Source: Mesostigma viride (Eukaryota > Streptophyta > Mesostigmatophyceae > Mesostigmatales > Mesostigmataceae). Taken from it: DNA of 64,000 nt. The stretch covers positions 2,829,663 through 2,893,662 of the forward strand of contig RPFO01000026.1 of assembly GCA_009746045.1 (NCBI GenBank), written 5' to 3'. The translations under genes and the position numbers were made by a program. Positions 1 to 10,389 of the stretch are shown in pieces (position 1 is the stretch's first letter; each line of letters opens with the position of its first letter). Below the pieces are notes generated by a model, which searched no databases, had not been told where the DNA came from, and saw only the letters and a list, made by a program, of their open reading frames with translations.

Positions 1-189
1 TTCGCGCCTCCAAATTGCAGTCCGTTGACAAGGACATCGCCAAGGCCAGGAGTTGCGGTCCGACTTGCCCTAAGCACACCTGGAATTGTACTACATTTTT
101 CAAATTGTACTTCAGTTTTGAAAGTTGCATTTTCATGCATTTAAAGTTTCAACTAAAGTCTTTGAGGAAAAAAAAGTTCGGCGGCGGCC

Positions 190-720
190 GTGGCACCGTT
201 GCACCGTTGCACCGTTGCACCGTTGCACCGTTGCACCGTTGCACCGTTGCACCTCAAATTGCATATATGCACACACCTTTGCACATGCAACTGTTATCCA
301 TGGGATTTATGTAGGTGGATGGGTCATGCAAGGGTTACCTAGATGCTCATGACACCGTGCCACCGTGGCGCCGTTGCACCGTTGCACCGTAACTTGCACC
401 GTTGCACCGTTGCACCTCAAATTGCATATAAACACACACCTTTGCACATAATGGTTATCCATTGGGATTTATCAAGGGTAATGGGTCATGCAAGGGTTAC
501 CTAGACATGCTCATGACACCTTTGCATCGTGGCATCGTGCCACCGTGCCACCGTGCCACCGTGGCACCGTTGCACCGTTGCACCGTTGCACCGTTGCACC
601 TCAAGTTGCATATAAACACACACCTTTCCGTTTTTCCGCGTTTTCCGCGGCCCGGCACTGAACGCAAATGGTTTTCACCTTTGCGGAGTGCCTGATCAGA
701 ACACACCTTTGCACATGCAA
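190..720. repeat. Host satellite: ~165-bp units with GTTGCACC 8-mer arrays
   Basis: Three diverged units each begin with a run of the 8-mer GTTGCACC (about 194-253, 367-413, 560-600) and continue with a shared AT-rich stretch containing TTGCATATA, CACACACC and a block ending in GGGTTACCTAGA. CACCGTGC variants lie between them. No coding potential is apparent. The same 8-mer, often inverted, recurs at 3,080-3,320 and 6,307-6,500. Confidence 0.85.
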
Positions 721-1063
721 TTGTTATCCATGGAGCCACCATGCCATCGTGCCACCGTGCCACCTCCACAACGGTATGAAAGTGCCAAAAAATGCCCTTA
801 TAAGCCCTACATGGAGCAAATTGAGTCCAAACATGCTAGATATTGGTAGGCAGCATGTCCAGGACACCAGTAGAAGGAATTTGACTTTCCAGAATTTTCC
901 GACATCGGTTGGTCTATTTTTGGCATGTCTATTTTTAGCAACTTTCCAGATTTTAATATAAACAAATACCATTTAGTATGCAAATAAAGAGCTCCTGGCC
1001 TGGCTATTTGCAGGTAGGCTAATGCTTATGTCTACCAACTGTGCACCAGGTCCCATGGTCATC
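721..1063. other. Non-coding host sequence
   Basis: This AT-rich stretch has no convincing gene, RNA or repeat structure apart from a short CCACCGTGCC tail of the preceding satellite. Confidence 0.6.
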
Positions 1064-1575
1064 TGACCTCATTTGGTGACAAACTGCCACCAAATGCTAG
1101 CAAAAACGCACTGTTTCACCACATCTCATTGCAGTTTCCATAGAAGGTGTGTTCAGTCGAGGCTGGAAATTTGCAATCACATTGCACATCATAAATGTAG
1201 ACATGGCACAAAAAATCAGGTCCATCGTACTGTATTTGGTAACAAAATGCCACCAAATGCTAGCAAAAATGTGCGTTTTTCGCGTTTTTAGACACATTTC
1301 ATGACAGTTTTCATACAAGATGTGCTCAGTTGGGGCTGGAAACTTGCAAGCATGTTAAATATCATCATTGTAGACATTGCACAAAAATTCAGGTCCGTTG
1401 TACTTCATTCATTGACAGCTCGCTACCAAATGTGAGAAAAAATGTGCGATTTTTGCATTTCCGCCACATTTCTTGCAGTTTCCCATGCCAGGTGTGCTCA
1501 GTTCAGGCTGAAAACAAGCGCGCATGTTAATCATCATCATTTCAGACATTGCACAAAACTTAACTCAGGTCCATC
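1064..1575. repeat. Three degenerate ~160-bp tandem repeats
   Basis: Three consecutive segments share the order of landmarks CACCAAATGCTAGCAAAAA, then TGCAGTTTCCAT, then GTGTTCAGT..GGCTGGAAA, then GTAGACATGGCACAAAA and CAGGTCC.TCGTAC. Divergence among them is substantial, so the array is old. A similar GCTAGCA..TGTCACCTATTTGTC theme appears at about 5,600 and 5,790. Confidence 0.75.
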
Positions 1576-1796
1576 AAGTGTCATTGGGTTCACTGGTCCA
1601 TGCAACACCTGCCAGTTTCTAGCTAATCACTCAACCTTGGATGCAAAGTTCTTTTGTAACGGTATGGCCAACTCCCACCAACTGTGTTGCTAACTGTTCA
1701 GACCTTGCACAGATAATATAACACAACTTTTGTGACACATAGACAATGATATATGAATATGAACAGTGGCTAGACATGGCTGTATATATGCGCATG

Positions 1797-1900
1797 CTTA
1801 TCGTAGTATAGAGCTTTGACATGGCTCTGTATATAGGTTTATAGCTGGGCGTTTGCTTTGGTTTGAGTGATTTCACTCTGCTGTAAGTAATTATATTTTT
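1797..1900 (+). repeat. 104-bp dispersed repeat, host-side copy
   Basis: By eye this 104-bp block is identical to 55,468-55,571, which lies inside the viral region. It contains a perfect short stem (GAGTGA-TT-TCACTC) and ends in TTATATTTTT. No coding capacity is evident. It may be a small mobile element or a transferred fragment. Confidence 0.85.
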
Positions 1901-2944
1901 TATATGCGCATGTGGCCATGCTCAGGCAATTTTCAAGTAGGGGCTTGTTAGACATAAGAACTGCCAGCTGTCACGTTCGCTAGCATGATCAGTTCAAACC
2001 CACAGCATGCACGGTAGTCGCAAACTCAGCTTGGCAATGTGATAATCTAATCATGCCAGGCATCTTGGCGGTCGGCATGGCTGCGATGTGTTTTGTGCGC
2101 CTTGATTCGGTAGCAGCACATCCCTTGGCAACCGGCCCGCCTGACTATATAAGGTTGCCACACATGGTCCTCTGCATCACCATGGATGTCCCCATGTCCC
2201 TGTCTCTGTTATAGGGGTTCACGTTGCTGGCGATGCAGCTTCCAAGTTGGACTAGATCTCCTCAGCCAGCGCTGTGGTGCATAGCCAGACAGCTCATACA
2301 CTGCTCAGTTGCTACTACCTCGAGGTTGCCGGCTTGAAATGTGCCACCAAAGGACTGCACTTGGCCGCCATCATACCTAGCATGAAGAAGCCACTGCACA
2401 ACCCCGGTGAGCCGCTTGGCCACCATACCGCAGTTGTCTTCAACAGATAGTGCAAGGCCAATGGCCTCTTCACAGGCACGTGCCTTGTGCTCATGCTCTT
2501 GCTCTGGCCCTTGTCAGCATGAGATGCACGCCCTTGCATGCTTCACCATGTTTCTCCAAGCCATCCGTGACTACTTGCTTCAGAAATGTCATTCAACTCC
2601 TGCACGTCCTCAGCCACCAGACTGCCAAACTAGCTGGTGCCCCATCCCTCACTTTGGTGAGGACTGCGATTCTGGCTAGCAGCTTAGCGATCGTGCGTGG
2701 TTGTGCCCGAGTTTCTGGGTGAGTGGCAGTGGCATTGGAGCAAGAGTTGTTGAGCATGTGAGTGTGTCTATCCTCTTGACAAACAACCCCTCGCACCCCT
2801 GACATTGAGGAGTTTGGCCATGTGCCAGGTTGCCAGAATTCCGCAAACTTGCATCATAGGGAAATAAAGGATGGCTGGTTGTGCACACGACATGAGTAAA
2901 CAAAACACACATCGCTGCATGGTGCTTTCCGATATCCCCTACAT
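1901..2944. other. Host intergenic DNA, no gene recognised
   Basis: Short open frames of up to 90 codons exist on both strands, but they overlap one another and resemble no family I recognise. A TATA-like ACTATATAAGG lies near 2,144, so an untranslated or spliced transcript is possible but unsupported. Confidence 0.5.
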
Positions 2945-3449
2945 GTAAAGACCAAATGGTGGTGGCACGGAGTACAAAATTAATGGTGGTGGCACGCCGC
3001 CATTGTTGTTGTTGTTGTTGTGTCCCACGCCGCACACCGGTGGAGTACAATTTGGTGGTGGCACGGTGTGCCGGTGCAACGGTGCAACGGTGCAACGGTG
3101 CAACGGTGCAACGGCCATGCAGTGATTGGCCCGTTGCTGATTTGCTGACATGCATCCTAATAAAAATTGGCCGCAAATTCGTCCGGTCGCACGTGGGCAC
3201 AAGATTTGCGGCCAATTTTTACTAGGCTGCATATCAGAAAATCAGCAACGGGCCAATCACTGGCCGTTGCACCGTTGCACCGTTGCACCGTTGCACCGTT
3301 GCACCGTTGCACCGTTGCACCGGCACACCGTGCCACCACCAAATTGTACTCCACCGGTGTGCGGCGTGGGACACAACAACAACAACAACAATGGCGGCGT
3401 GCCACCACCATTAATTTTGTACACCGTGCCACCACCATTTGGTCTTTAC
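2945..3449. repeat. 505-bp foldback (palindromic) element
   Basis: The arms run from GTAAAGACCAAATGGTGG at the left to its reverse complement at 3,432-3,449, with the centre near 3,195. Each arm carries, in mirror order, a GTTGTTGTTG/CAACAACAAC run, a GTTGCACC 8-mer array, the block GATTGGCCCGTTGCTGATT and AAAATTGGCCGCAAAT. The arms are nearly identical, with more 8-mers on the right. It could be a MITE-like foldback or an inverted duplication. No clear target-site duplication was seen. Confidence 0.85.
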
Positions 3450-4781
3450 AGGGTCAGCTCACTTCCTTAGTGATTTCGGCACCTCATTTAGTGACAATTT
3501 TCGGTTCGTTAGTACGGTTTACCCGAGAAATCTGGTCGGATACTGATTAGTGACAATTCGTACCCGACCAAATCCGATCCGAAAGCACTAACGACGCGAG
3601 TAATTAGTACATGCAACTCACTTCATTAGTATGATGGCGAGGTCGTCAGCTCGTGGAGCTATGGAGACGGCATTTCCCATTCTTGCTGCGAAAACAATCG
3701 TTTCAGAAAGAAATCTGTGAAAAATCTCGTGCTTATGTGTATAATTGCTACATTTCTCAGTCTGCATCGCTCCACGCTGAGGTTGGAGTCATGCATATAG
3801 CGACCGATTGCGATGATCAAAGAATGAAAAACTGGGCTATCCGGAATCGTGTGAATCGTGTGCCTACAGCTGCCTACGTGACGCGATCACTTCAAAAAGG
3901 CGTCGAATGCGGGATACATCCATGGGCTCCATCGTACAGCATTTTTGGGGCGGACCGAGGTAGCTGCCGGTGGGAATGCCGTGAGAATACTGCGGAAACG
4001 TGCGTAAGTGAAAACTGGATACTGCTTGACCTCCGGAGCATCTGGTGAGCCGCAGTTCTGGTTTAGGGTGATAGGGTGGTTGAAAATGGAGGTCTAGTCA
4101 GGGTTTGTTATTATTTGTTGCGTTTCTTGCTGGAATTTTATTTTCCGGTGCTGTCGGTGGCCGCTGAAGAAATTCTTTGCGGGACCTAGGATGTGTGCTG
4201 TCCTTCCGTCTGGCACCGCTGCCGTGGATTCGACGGCCGCAAACACCTGCATTGATAAATTGCCGCACCTGACTGCGTCAATGTTATGGATGCTCAGGGT
4301 ATTGGCGCCTTGAGTGTCATGTTGTCCATACGTCTTGCATGTGGCATTCATCTATGTAACCTTTTGCCTCTTGCTGTTGGTTGCTTTGCTTTTATGCGCT
4401 TTATTTCATTTCCTTGGTGGGATTAGCCTGTGGAAGGCGGCCTCCCTCCTGCATCCTGTGTCGGCAGACATACTGACAGGCAGGATGAAGTGCAGGCAGA
4501 GGGGCAGGCGAACAGCCGTTTATATTTGCACACATGCTTGCCGCTGGTACGCTAGTTTGCGTGTATCTTTGCATGGCCATGTTTTGGCAGGCCTGGACAG
4601 ATATGTTCAAATATGGTCGCATGCGTGCATGCACGCATGCATGAATGGGTTTACGCATGTTGCCAGCCACATAGGTAGGCACGTGGGAACGCTCGCAAGC
4701 TGACGACACTACCAGGTAAGTTCAGGCTGGTCTGGACCTGGAAGACACACAGGAGGCAGGCAGCCTTGGATGGTGTGGTGG
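3450..4781. other. Host sequence with one unassigned 131-codon frame
   Basis: An open frame at 3,653-4,048 (+) would encode a 131-aa protein with scattered cysteines and no recognisable domain. Overlapping frames at 4,314-4,709 lie on both strands and are probably chance. A GCATGCATGCACGCATGC run is near 4,620. I do not assign a gene here with confidence. Confidence 0.3.
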
Positions 4782-4823
4782 GGAGGGAGGGAGGGAGGGA
4801 GGGAGGGAGGGAGGGAGGGAGGG
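4782..4823 (+). repeat. (GGGA)n microsatellite
   Basis: About ten GGGA units, purine-only on the plus strand. Confidence 0.95.
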
Positions 4824-4841
4824 AAGGCATGACTGTGTGTG

Positions 4842-4893
4842 TGCTTGCGTGCGTGTGTGTGTGCGTGCGTGCGTGCGTGCGTGCGTGCGTGTG

Positions 4894-4953
<60 letters not shown>

Positions 4954-4957
4954 TGTG

Positions 4958-5009
<52 letters not shown>

Positions 5010-5012
5010 TGG
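4842..5012 (+). repeat. (GCGT)n microsatellite with GTGT interruptions
   Basis: About 40 GCGT units with a few GTGT variants. Frames through it encode only Cys-Val-Arg-Ala repeats and are not genes. Confidence 0.95.
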
Positions 5013-5019
5013 TTATATG

Positions 5020-5369
5020 GGTGGGTGGGTGGGTGGGTGGGTGGGTGGGTGGGTGGGTGGGTGGGTGGGTGGGTGGGTGGGTGGGTGGGTGGGTGGGTGG
5101 GTGGGTGGGTGGGTGGGTGGGTGGGTGGGTGGGTGGGTGGGTGGGTGGGTGGGTGGGTGGGGTGGGTGGGTGGGTGGGTGGGTGGGTGGGTGGGTGGGTG
5201 GGTGGTGGGTGGGTGGGTGGGTGGGTGGGTGGGTGGGTGGGTGGGTGGGTGGGTGGGTGGGTGGGTGGGTGGGTGGGTGGGTGGGTGGGTGGGTGGGTGG
5301 GTGGGTGGGTGGGTGGGTGGGTGGGTGGGTGGGTGGGTGGGTGGGTGGGTGGGTGGGTGGGTGGGTGGG
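5020..5369 (+). repeat. ~350-bp (GGGT)n microsatellite, G-quadruplex-prone
   Basis: More than 85 GGGT units, with two small slips (an extra G at about 5,160 and a lost unit phase at about 5,203). GGGTGGGTGGGT on one strand has high potential for G-quadruplex stacking. Long frames across it (VGGW repeats, or PPTH on the other strand) are artefacts of the repeat. Confidence 0.95.
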
Positions 5370-6217
5370 GAAGGTGTGCTTTTTATTATGATGATTAGCT
5401 AAGTTACGTGTGTGTTGTTGATGTACATGTTGACGTTGTATCATGGGCGTGTGCCCCTAAGTCTGCCTTCCTGCAGTATCACATAATATATCATCTAGAT
5501 GTGTTGTTGGGAACCTGACTATATATCCCAAACTGGAATGGTTGACATTCAACTATGGGATGAAACCCAGGAAAAACAATTACTAGGAACTGCCATTTTT
5601 GTGCTATGTTTGCTAGCATCTGTCACCTATTTGTCGTGCAAACAGTCTGAATTTCTTGTGGGCAGTTAGCATAGATGTTTTTATGAGCTGTGCAAATTTC
5701 TAGGCTTGACTGAGTTCATTGATATAGGCACCCATGTGTTGGAACCCTTGGTTGGAAAACCAAGAAAAACTGCATTTTGGGGGTATTTATGCTAGCATTT
5801 GTCACCTATTTGTCATCCAACCAGCCTGAAACTTTGTGGGCATGCTGCATGGGATGTGTTTAAAACATGTGCAAAGTCCCAGGCCCAACTGAGTTCATTT
5901 GGAGTCTTTATATATGCATACATGCCAGAAAGTGCTGAAAATACGGTATTTTTTGCTAGCAAATGTCATCATGTTACCATGCTGCCGACTCCCAAAATTT
6001 TTTTTGACCACATGGCATCATAAGATATCTGATAAGGAACCTTGGTGCCAAATTTGAGGTCAAACTGACCATTATTCCTTCTCCAAATAATTTCCAGGGG
6101 AAGAAAATGGGTTTTCGGATTATAATGTGTGTGTCAAGACATGTCACTGACGGCACCGGCACGGTGGCACGGTGGCACGGTGGCACGGTGGCACGGTGGC
6201 ACAGTGGCATCCCACGT
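5370..6217. other. Host non-coding DNA with a degenerate internal duplication
   Basis: Two related segments (about 5,560-5,690 and 5,760-5,870) share GAAAAAC..CTGC, GCTAGCAT.TGTCACCTATTTGTC and a CCTGAA..TTGTGGGCA block. No gene is supported. CACGGTGG runs begin near 6,160. Confidence 0.6.
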
Positions 6218-6500
6218 TGGGCAGTGCTTGTGGGCAATATAACATTAGTATTGGACGTTATGTTACCTCGTGACACCATACAGCATCATAAAATGGTAGT
6301 TTTATGGTGCAACGGTGCAACGGTGCAACGGTGCAACAGTGCAACGGTGGCACAGTGGCACCCCACTTTAGGCAGTGCTTGTGGACATTATAACATTAGT
6401 ATTGGACGTTAGGTTACCTCGTAACACCATACAAAATCATAAAATGGTAGTTTTATGGTGCAACGGTGCAACGGTGCAACGGTGCAACGGTGCAACGGTG
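6218..6500 (+). repeat. Two ~155-bp tandem units ending in GGTGCAAC arrays
   Basis: The segment GGCAGTGCTTGTGG..ATAACATTAGTATTGGACGTTA..TTACCTCGT..CACCATACA..ATCATAAAATGGTAGTTTTATGGTGCAACGG occurs twice. Each copy is followed by the 8-mer GGTGCAAC, the inverse of the array at the start of the window. Confidence 0.85.
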
Positions 6501-6635
6501 TCAAAACATGATGAGACACTTACCTCCTAGCTTTGGACCTAAGGGAGGTACAAAATAACAAAGTTGAAAAAAAGTCAAATTGTACTAGTGCTGGAGTACA
6601 ATTCCAGGTGTGCTTAGGGTTGTGGGGAGAATTGC

Positions 6636-7261
6636 CTCGAGAAGGTGGGCACCTTCCTTACCGATACTAGGTCGTGGACTGCCTTTCGAGAGTTCCTGTA
6701 CAACCAAACGGACAAGCAGCGCATGGCCTCCCTTTGCGACGTGATCCGGTCGGCTGGCGTGGGCAACATCGAGGTAGAATCCCCTGCCGACGGTGGCCGT
6801 TACAAGAAGTACATCATTACCGGCCCTTTACACGTGGACGTGGTGATTGCGGGGTGCATGTACACCGTCACCGGTTGTGCATCTGCCATCCGGAAGATGG
6901 CCGGCGTTACCCGGACTTGGAACAATCTGGTGGCGTCGGTCGTGTCGGCGAAGGAGTATTTCCTGACCGTGCATCCCAACGACCTAGCGACTTTCGGTGT
7001 TGGTCTGGAGCACGCACCAACTGAGCGTGATGCTCGGGAGCGTTCGGAGGTAACTTGGCGAACACGCAGCAATGTGGATGCACGAGTTGGTGCAGCAGAT
7101 CGCAGACCATGACCCGACTCATGCTGGCGTTGTCTTCATGGACGTCATGTCCATCAAGGAGATGCACGCCGTGTACGTTGAAGACGTGGTGGCAGAAGCG
7201 GGGGAAGGGGCCAAGGTGCTAGGCTACAACGCATTCTACCGCATCTGGCGCACCTACTGCA
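6636..7261 (+). pseudogene. Unidentified transposon-type ORF fragment, frameshifted
   Basis: Two plus-strand frames follow each other. The first (6,645-7,060) reads a coherent protein with a D/N-rich start and a stretch of hydrophobic and Thr residues. The second (from 7,072) contains HDPTHAGVVFMDVMSIKEMH and then Y-x(~18)-Y-x2-F-x-R-I-W. The last pattern recalls the N-terminal region of uncharacterised proteins in eukaryotic transposons, but that is a weak resemblance from memory. A one-base shift separates the frames near 7,060. The frame then runs into a GC-rich minisatellite, so the gene is broken or its 3' part is missing. Confidence 0.4.
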
Positions 7262-8712
7262 AAGGCGACTGCCGGCGGCGGCGCAGCCGGCACGCGGCGG
7301 GGCGGGGCAGTCGGCGGGCAGCGGGGCGGCGCAGCCGGTGCGCGGCGGGGCGGGGCAGTCGGCGGGCGGTGGGGCGGGGCAGTCGGCGCGCGGCGGGCCA
7401 GTGGCGCAGCCGGCGCGCGCGGGCGGCGGGCGGGGCAGCCGGCACGCGGCGGGGCGGGGCAGCCGGCACGCGGCGGGGCGGGGCAGTCGACGGGCGGCGG
7501 GGCGGGGCAGCCGGTGCGCGGCGGGGCGGCGCCGTCGGCGGGCGGCGAGGTGGCGCAGCCAGCGCGCAGCGAGGTGGCAGCGGCGGGGCAGCCGGCACGC
7601 GGCGGGGCGGGGCAGTCGACGGGCGGCGGGGCGGGGCAGCCGGTGCGTGGCGGGGCGGCGCCGTCGGCGGGCGGCGAGGTGGCGCAGCCAGCGCGCAGCG
7701 AGGTGGCAGCGGCGGCGCAGCCGGCATATGCGGCGGGGCGGGGCTGTCGACGGGCGGCGGGGCGGGGCAGTCGACGGGCGGCGGGGCAGGGCCGTCGGCG
7801 CGCGGGGGGCCAGCGGCGCTGCCGGCGCGCATGGGCGGCCGGCCGGCGCAGCTGGCATGCGGCGGGGCGGGGCTGTCGACGGGCGGCGGGGCAGGGCCGT
7901 CGGCGCGCGGGGGCCAGCGGCGCTGCCGGTGCGCGCGGGCGGCGGGCCGGCGCACCTGGCATGCGGCGGGGCGGGGCTGTCGACGGGCGGCGGGGCGGGG
8001 CAGTCGACGGGTGGCGGGGCAGGGCCAGCGGCGCTGCCGGCGTGCGTGGGCGGCGGGCCGGCGCAGCTGGCATGCGGCGGGGCGGGGCTGTCGACGGGCG
8101 GCGGGGCGGCCGGGGCAGTCGACGGGCGGCGGGGCAGGGCCGTCGGCGCGCGGGGGCCAGCGGCGCTGCGGGCGCGCGCGGGCGGCGGGCCGGCGCACCT
8201 GGCATGCGGTGGGTCGGGGCTGTCGACGGGCGGCGGGGCGGGGCAGTCGACGGGCGGCGGGGCAGGGCCGTCGGCGCGCGGGGGCCAGCGGCGCTGCCGG
8301 CGCGCGTGGGCGGCGGGCCGGCGCAGCTGGCATGCGGCGGGGCGGGGCAGTCGACGGGCGGCGGGGCGGGGCAGCCGGTGCGCGGCGGGGCGGCGCCGTC
8401 GGCGGGCGGCGAGGTGGTGCAGCCAGCGCGCAGCGAGGTGGCAGCGGCGGCGCAGCCTGCATGCGGCGGGGCGGGGCTGTCGACGGGCGGCGGGGCGGGG
8501 CAGTCGACGGGCGGCGGGGCAGGGCCGTCGGCGCGCGGGGGGCCAACGGCGCTGCCGGCGCGCATGGGCGGCGGGCCGGCGCAGCTGGCATGCGGCGGGG
8601 CGGGGCTGTCGACGGGCGGCGGGGCAGGGCCGTCGGCGCGCGGGGGGCCAACGGCGCTGCCGGCGCGCGTGGGCGGCGGGCCGGCGCAGCTGGCATGCGG
8701 CGGGGCGGGGCC
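7262..8712 (+). repeat. 1.45-kb extremely GC-rich minisatellite
   Basis: The stretch is built from shuffled short modules such as GCGGGGCGGGGC, TGTCGACGGGCGGCGGGGC, AGGGCCGTCGGCGCGCGGGGG and CCAGCGGCGCTGCCGGCGCGC, in a higher-order arrangement of roughly 100-130 bp. All three plus frames and two minus frames stay open for hundreds of codons because the composition lacks A and T. These are not believable proteins (G/R/A on plus, P/A/R on minus). Confidence 0.9.
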
Positions 8713-9497
8713 ATTACAATTCGTTCAAGTGGCCCGCCGGAGCGGCTGTACAATTTTTCCCAGTGAGCGCGCTGCCAAGTGTACTTGTGGGCAAATTTTT
8801 AGGTGCCCCGTCACTTCGAGGTACTAAAAATTAGGCTACGGTACGAATTCAGCGAATTTCAGCGAATTTTCAGTCGAACCAAAGGAAGTGACGCCAACTA
8901 CCAAAAAGTTTCCGTTACGAATTTTCAGCCCAACACTCGCGCAAAATGAAGTGACGGCAACTACCAAAATGTTTCCGTTACGAATTTTCACTCCCACACG
9001 TTTGCACAAGAGGATGTGACGGCAACTACCAAAAAGTTTCCGTTACGAATTTTCAGTCCCACACTTCGCGCAAATTTTAGTAGGGCTGCACGCAAGCTAC
9101 CTTTCAAAATTTTGCGTTAGTATGGAACGCATTTCATTCGTCTGGAGGAACGCTGCCCGCCAACTATCCCCGTTCAGAATGTTCCGCCGAAATTTACTTG
9201 AGATTTGGAAATCTGAACGTGCGCGCAAATTTTAGTAGGGCTGCACGCAAGCTACCTTTCAAAATTTTGCGCAAGTATGGAACGCAATTCATTCGTCCGG
9301 AGGAATGCTGCTCGTCAACTGCCCCCGTTGACAGAAAGTTGCGCCGAACTTTACTTGAGATTTGGAAATCTGAACGTGCGGTTGGAGTTTCGCGGGGAAA
9401 CCCAAGTTCCCTAGTAATTCACCAATGACGCGCTTCGAACACTTGCCCGCTAAAACCTAAGCAGCCGCTCCGGCTGGCCACTTAAACGAAACTTGAT
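8713..9497 (+). mobile_element. Non-autonomous TIR element, copy 1 (complete)
   Basis: It is about 785 bp, bounded by imperfect ~29-bp inverted ends around TTCGTT[C/T]AAGTGGCC and GCCGGAGCGGCTG. Internally it has three ~62-bp repeats (GGCAACTACCAAAA..GTTTCCGTTACGAATTTTCA) and two ~155-bp repeats (TTTTAGTAGGGCTGCACGCAAGCTACC onwards). It encodes no transposase. The target-site duplication is at most one or two bases, and the copy interrupts the GC-rich minisatellite. Other copies are at 19,545 (inverted) and 21,151 (truncated). Confidence 0.85.
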
Positions 9498-9889
9498 GCT
9501 GTCGACGGGCTACGGGGCGGGGCAGCCGGCGGCGGGCGGCGGAGCGGCACAGCCGGTGCCTGAAAAACGCAGTCGCTCAATGAAGGTGCACCACGCCGTC
9601 TTCTTCCAGGTACAGGGCAACACAGAGACCTGGTTGTCCTACCGGACCACGGAGTCCCAAAAGACGCCGTGGCAGCCCGCGGGGACTCGACAGGAAAGCG
9701 CGCCACGGTGCGGGAAGGCGATGACACAGCCTTACAAGTTTGATGCGGAGGGGCGGCCGCTGTTTGGCGTCCGACTTGTGGATCCAGACCGCATTCCGAT
9801 GTTGCAGGACACCCCAGCCTTCGCACCATTGAACATGGAGTTTCTGGGGAAGGAGCTGGAGTCGATCAAAACAAGGGTCGAGAAGTTGC
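9498..9889 (+). pseudogene. Orphan coding-like fragment before the copia 5' LTR
   Basis: An open plus-strand frame continues from the GC-rich repeat and becomes protein-like from about 9,580 (VHHAVFFQVQGNTETWLSY), ending in a helical stretch with GKELESIKTRVEKL before the LTR interrupts it. I recognise no family. It may be the distal part of the broken gene at 6,636-7,261, separated by the minisatellite and the TIR element; that link is inference. Confidence 0.35.
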
Positions 9890-10344
9890 AGTTAGATGAG
9901 ATGCTTAGGCTGACACACGGATTTCCGGCCTGCGCGCCGCGTATTGCCTACCGCGGCTGAGCGGGACACCTCAGTACAGTACGGCAGGGTGTACGGTACT
10001 GAGGTGTCATGTGGACCGATGTGCGGTTAGTGCCAGACTGTTCCTAGGTGCTAGCTCGACCCGCCAGGTCCGGTGTAGCCGGGCCTGATGGGCCGAGTCT
10101 TAGCTGGTTGCTGGTGACGTGGTCGCATGGCATTGCAGTGTACAGTTGTCCACTGGTCGTGTGCTGCAGGTAGCACCGCCATAGGCATATAGGCGTAGCA
10201 CTGGGGAGTGCCACAGCACCCGAGTTTGCCCAGTTCCATTCTGAGCCCTCAGCTTTCATCGCTCTCTCATTGTATTATTGTAATACAATCATCATTCGCT
10301 CTCAGCTTTCGCAGTTGTTCGTCGTCCCTAGTCTCCATCCAACT
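9890..10344 (+). repeat. 5' LTR of the copia-like element
   Basis: It matches 17,928-18,386 almost throughout. It contains a palindromic block (GACACCTCAGTAC..GTACGGTACTGAGGTGTC), a possible regulatory hairpin, and a TATTATTG..AATACAATCA stretch near its 3' end. Confidence 0.85.
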
Positions 10345-10389
10345 TGGACTGAAAAGTTCGATATTTTTTTTACAAGCAAAAAAAAAGAT

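Noticed and set aside
190-600. Regularly spaced repeats considered as a CRISPR array
   Set aside because: The units are 8-mers without unique spacers and the context is eukaryotic.
4766-5444. Long open frames through the microsatellites
   Set aside because: They encode only tetrapeptide repeats in every frame and arise from stop-free repeat units.
7072-8834. Large open frames (up to 564 codons) in the GC-rich minisatellite
   Set aside because: Five frames on both strands are open at once, with Gly/Arg/Ala or Pro/Ala/Arg composition only; composition alone explains them.
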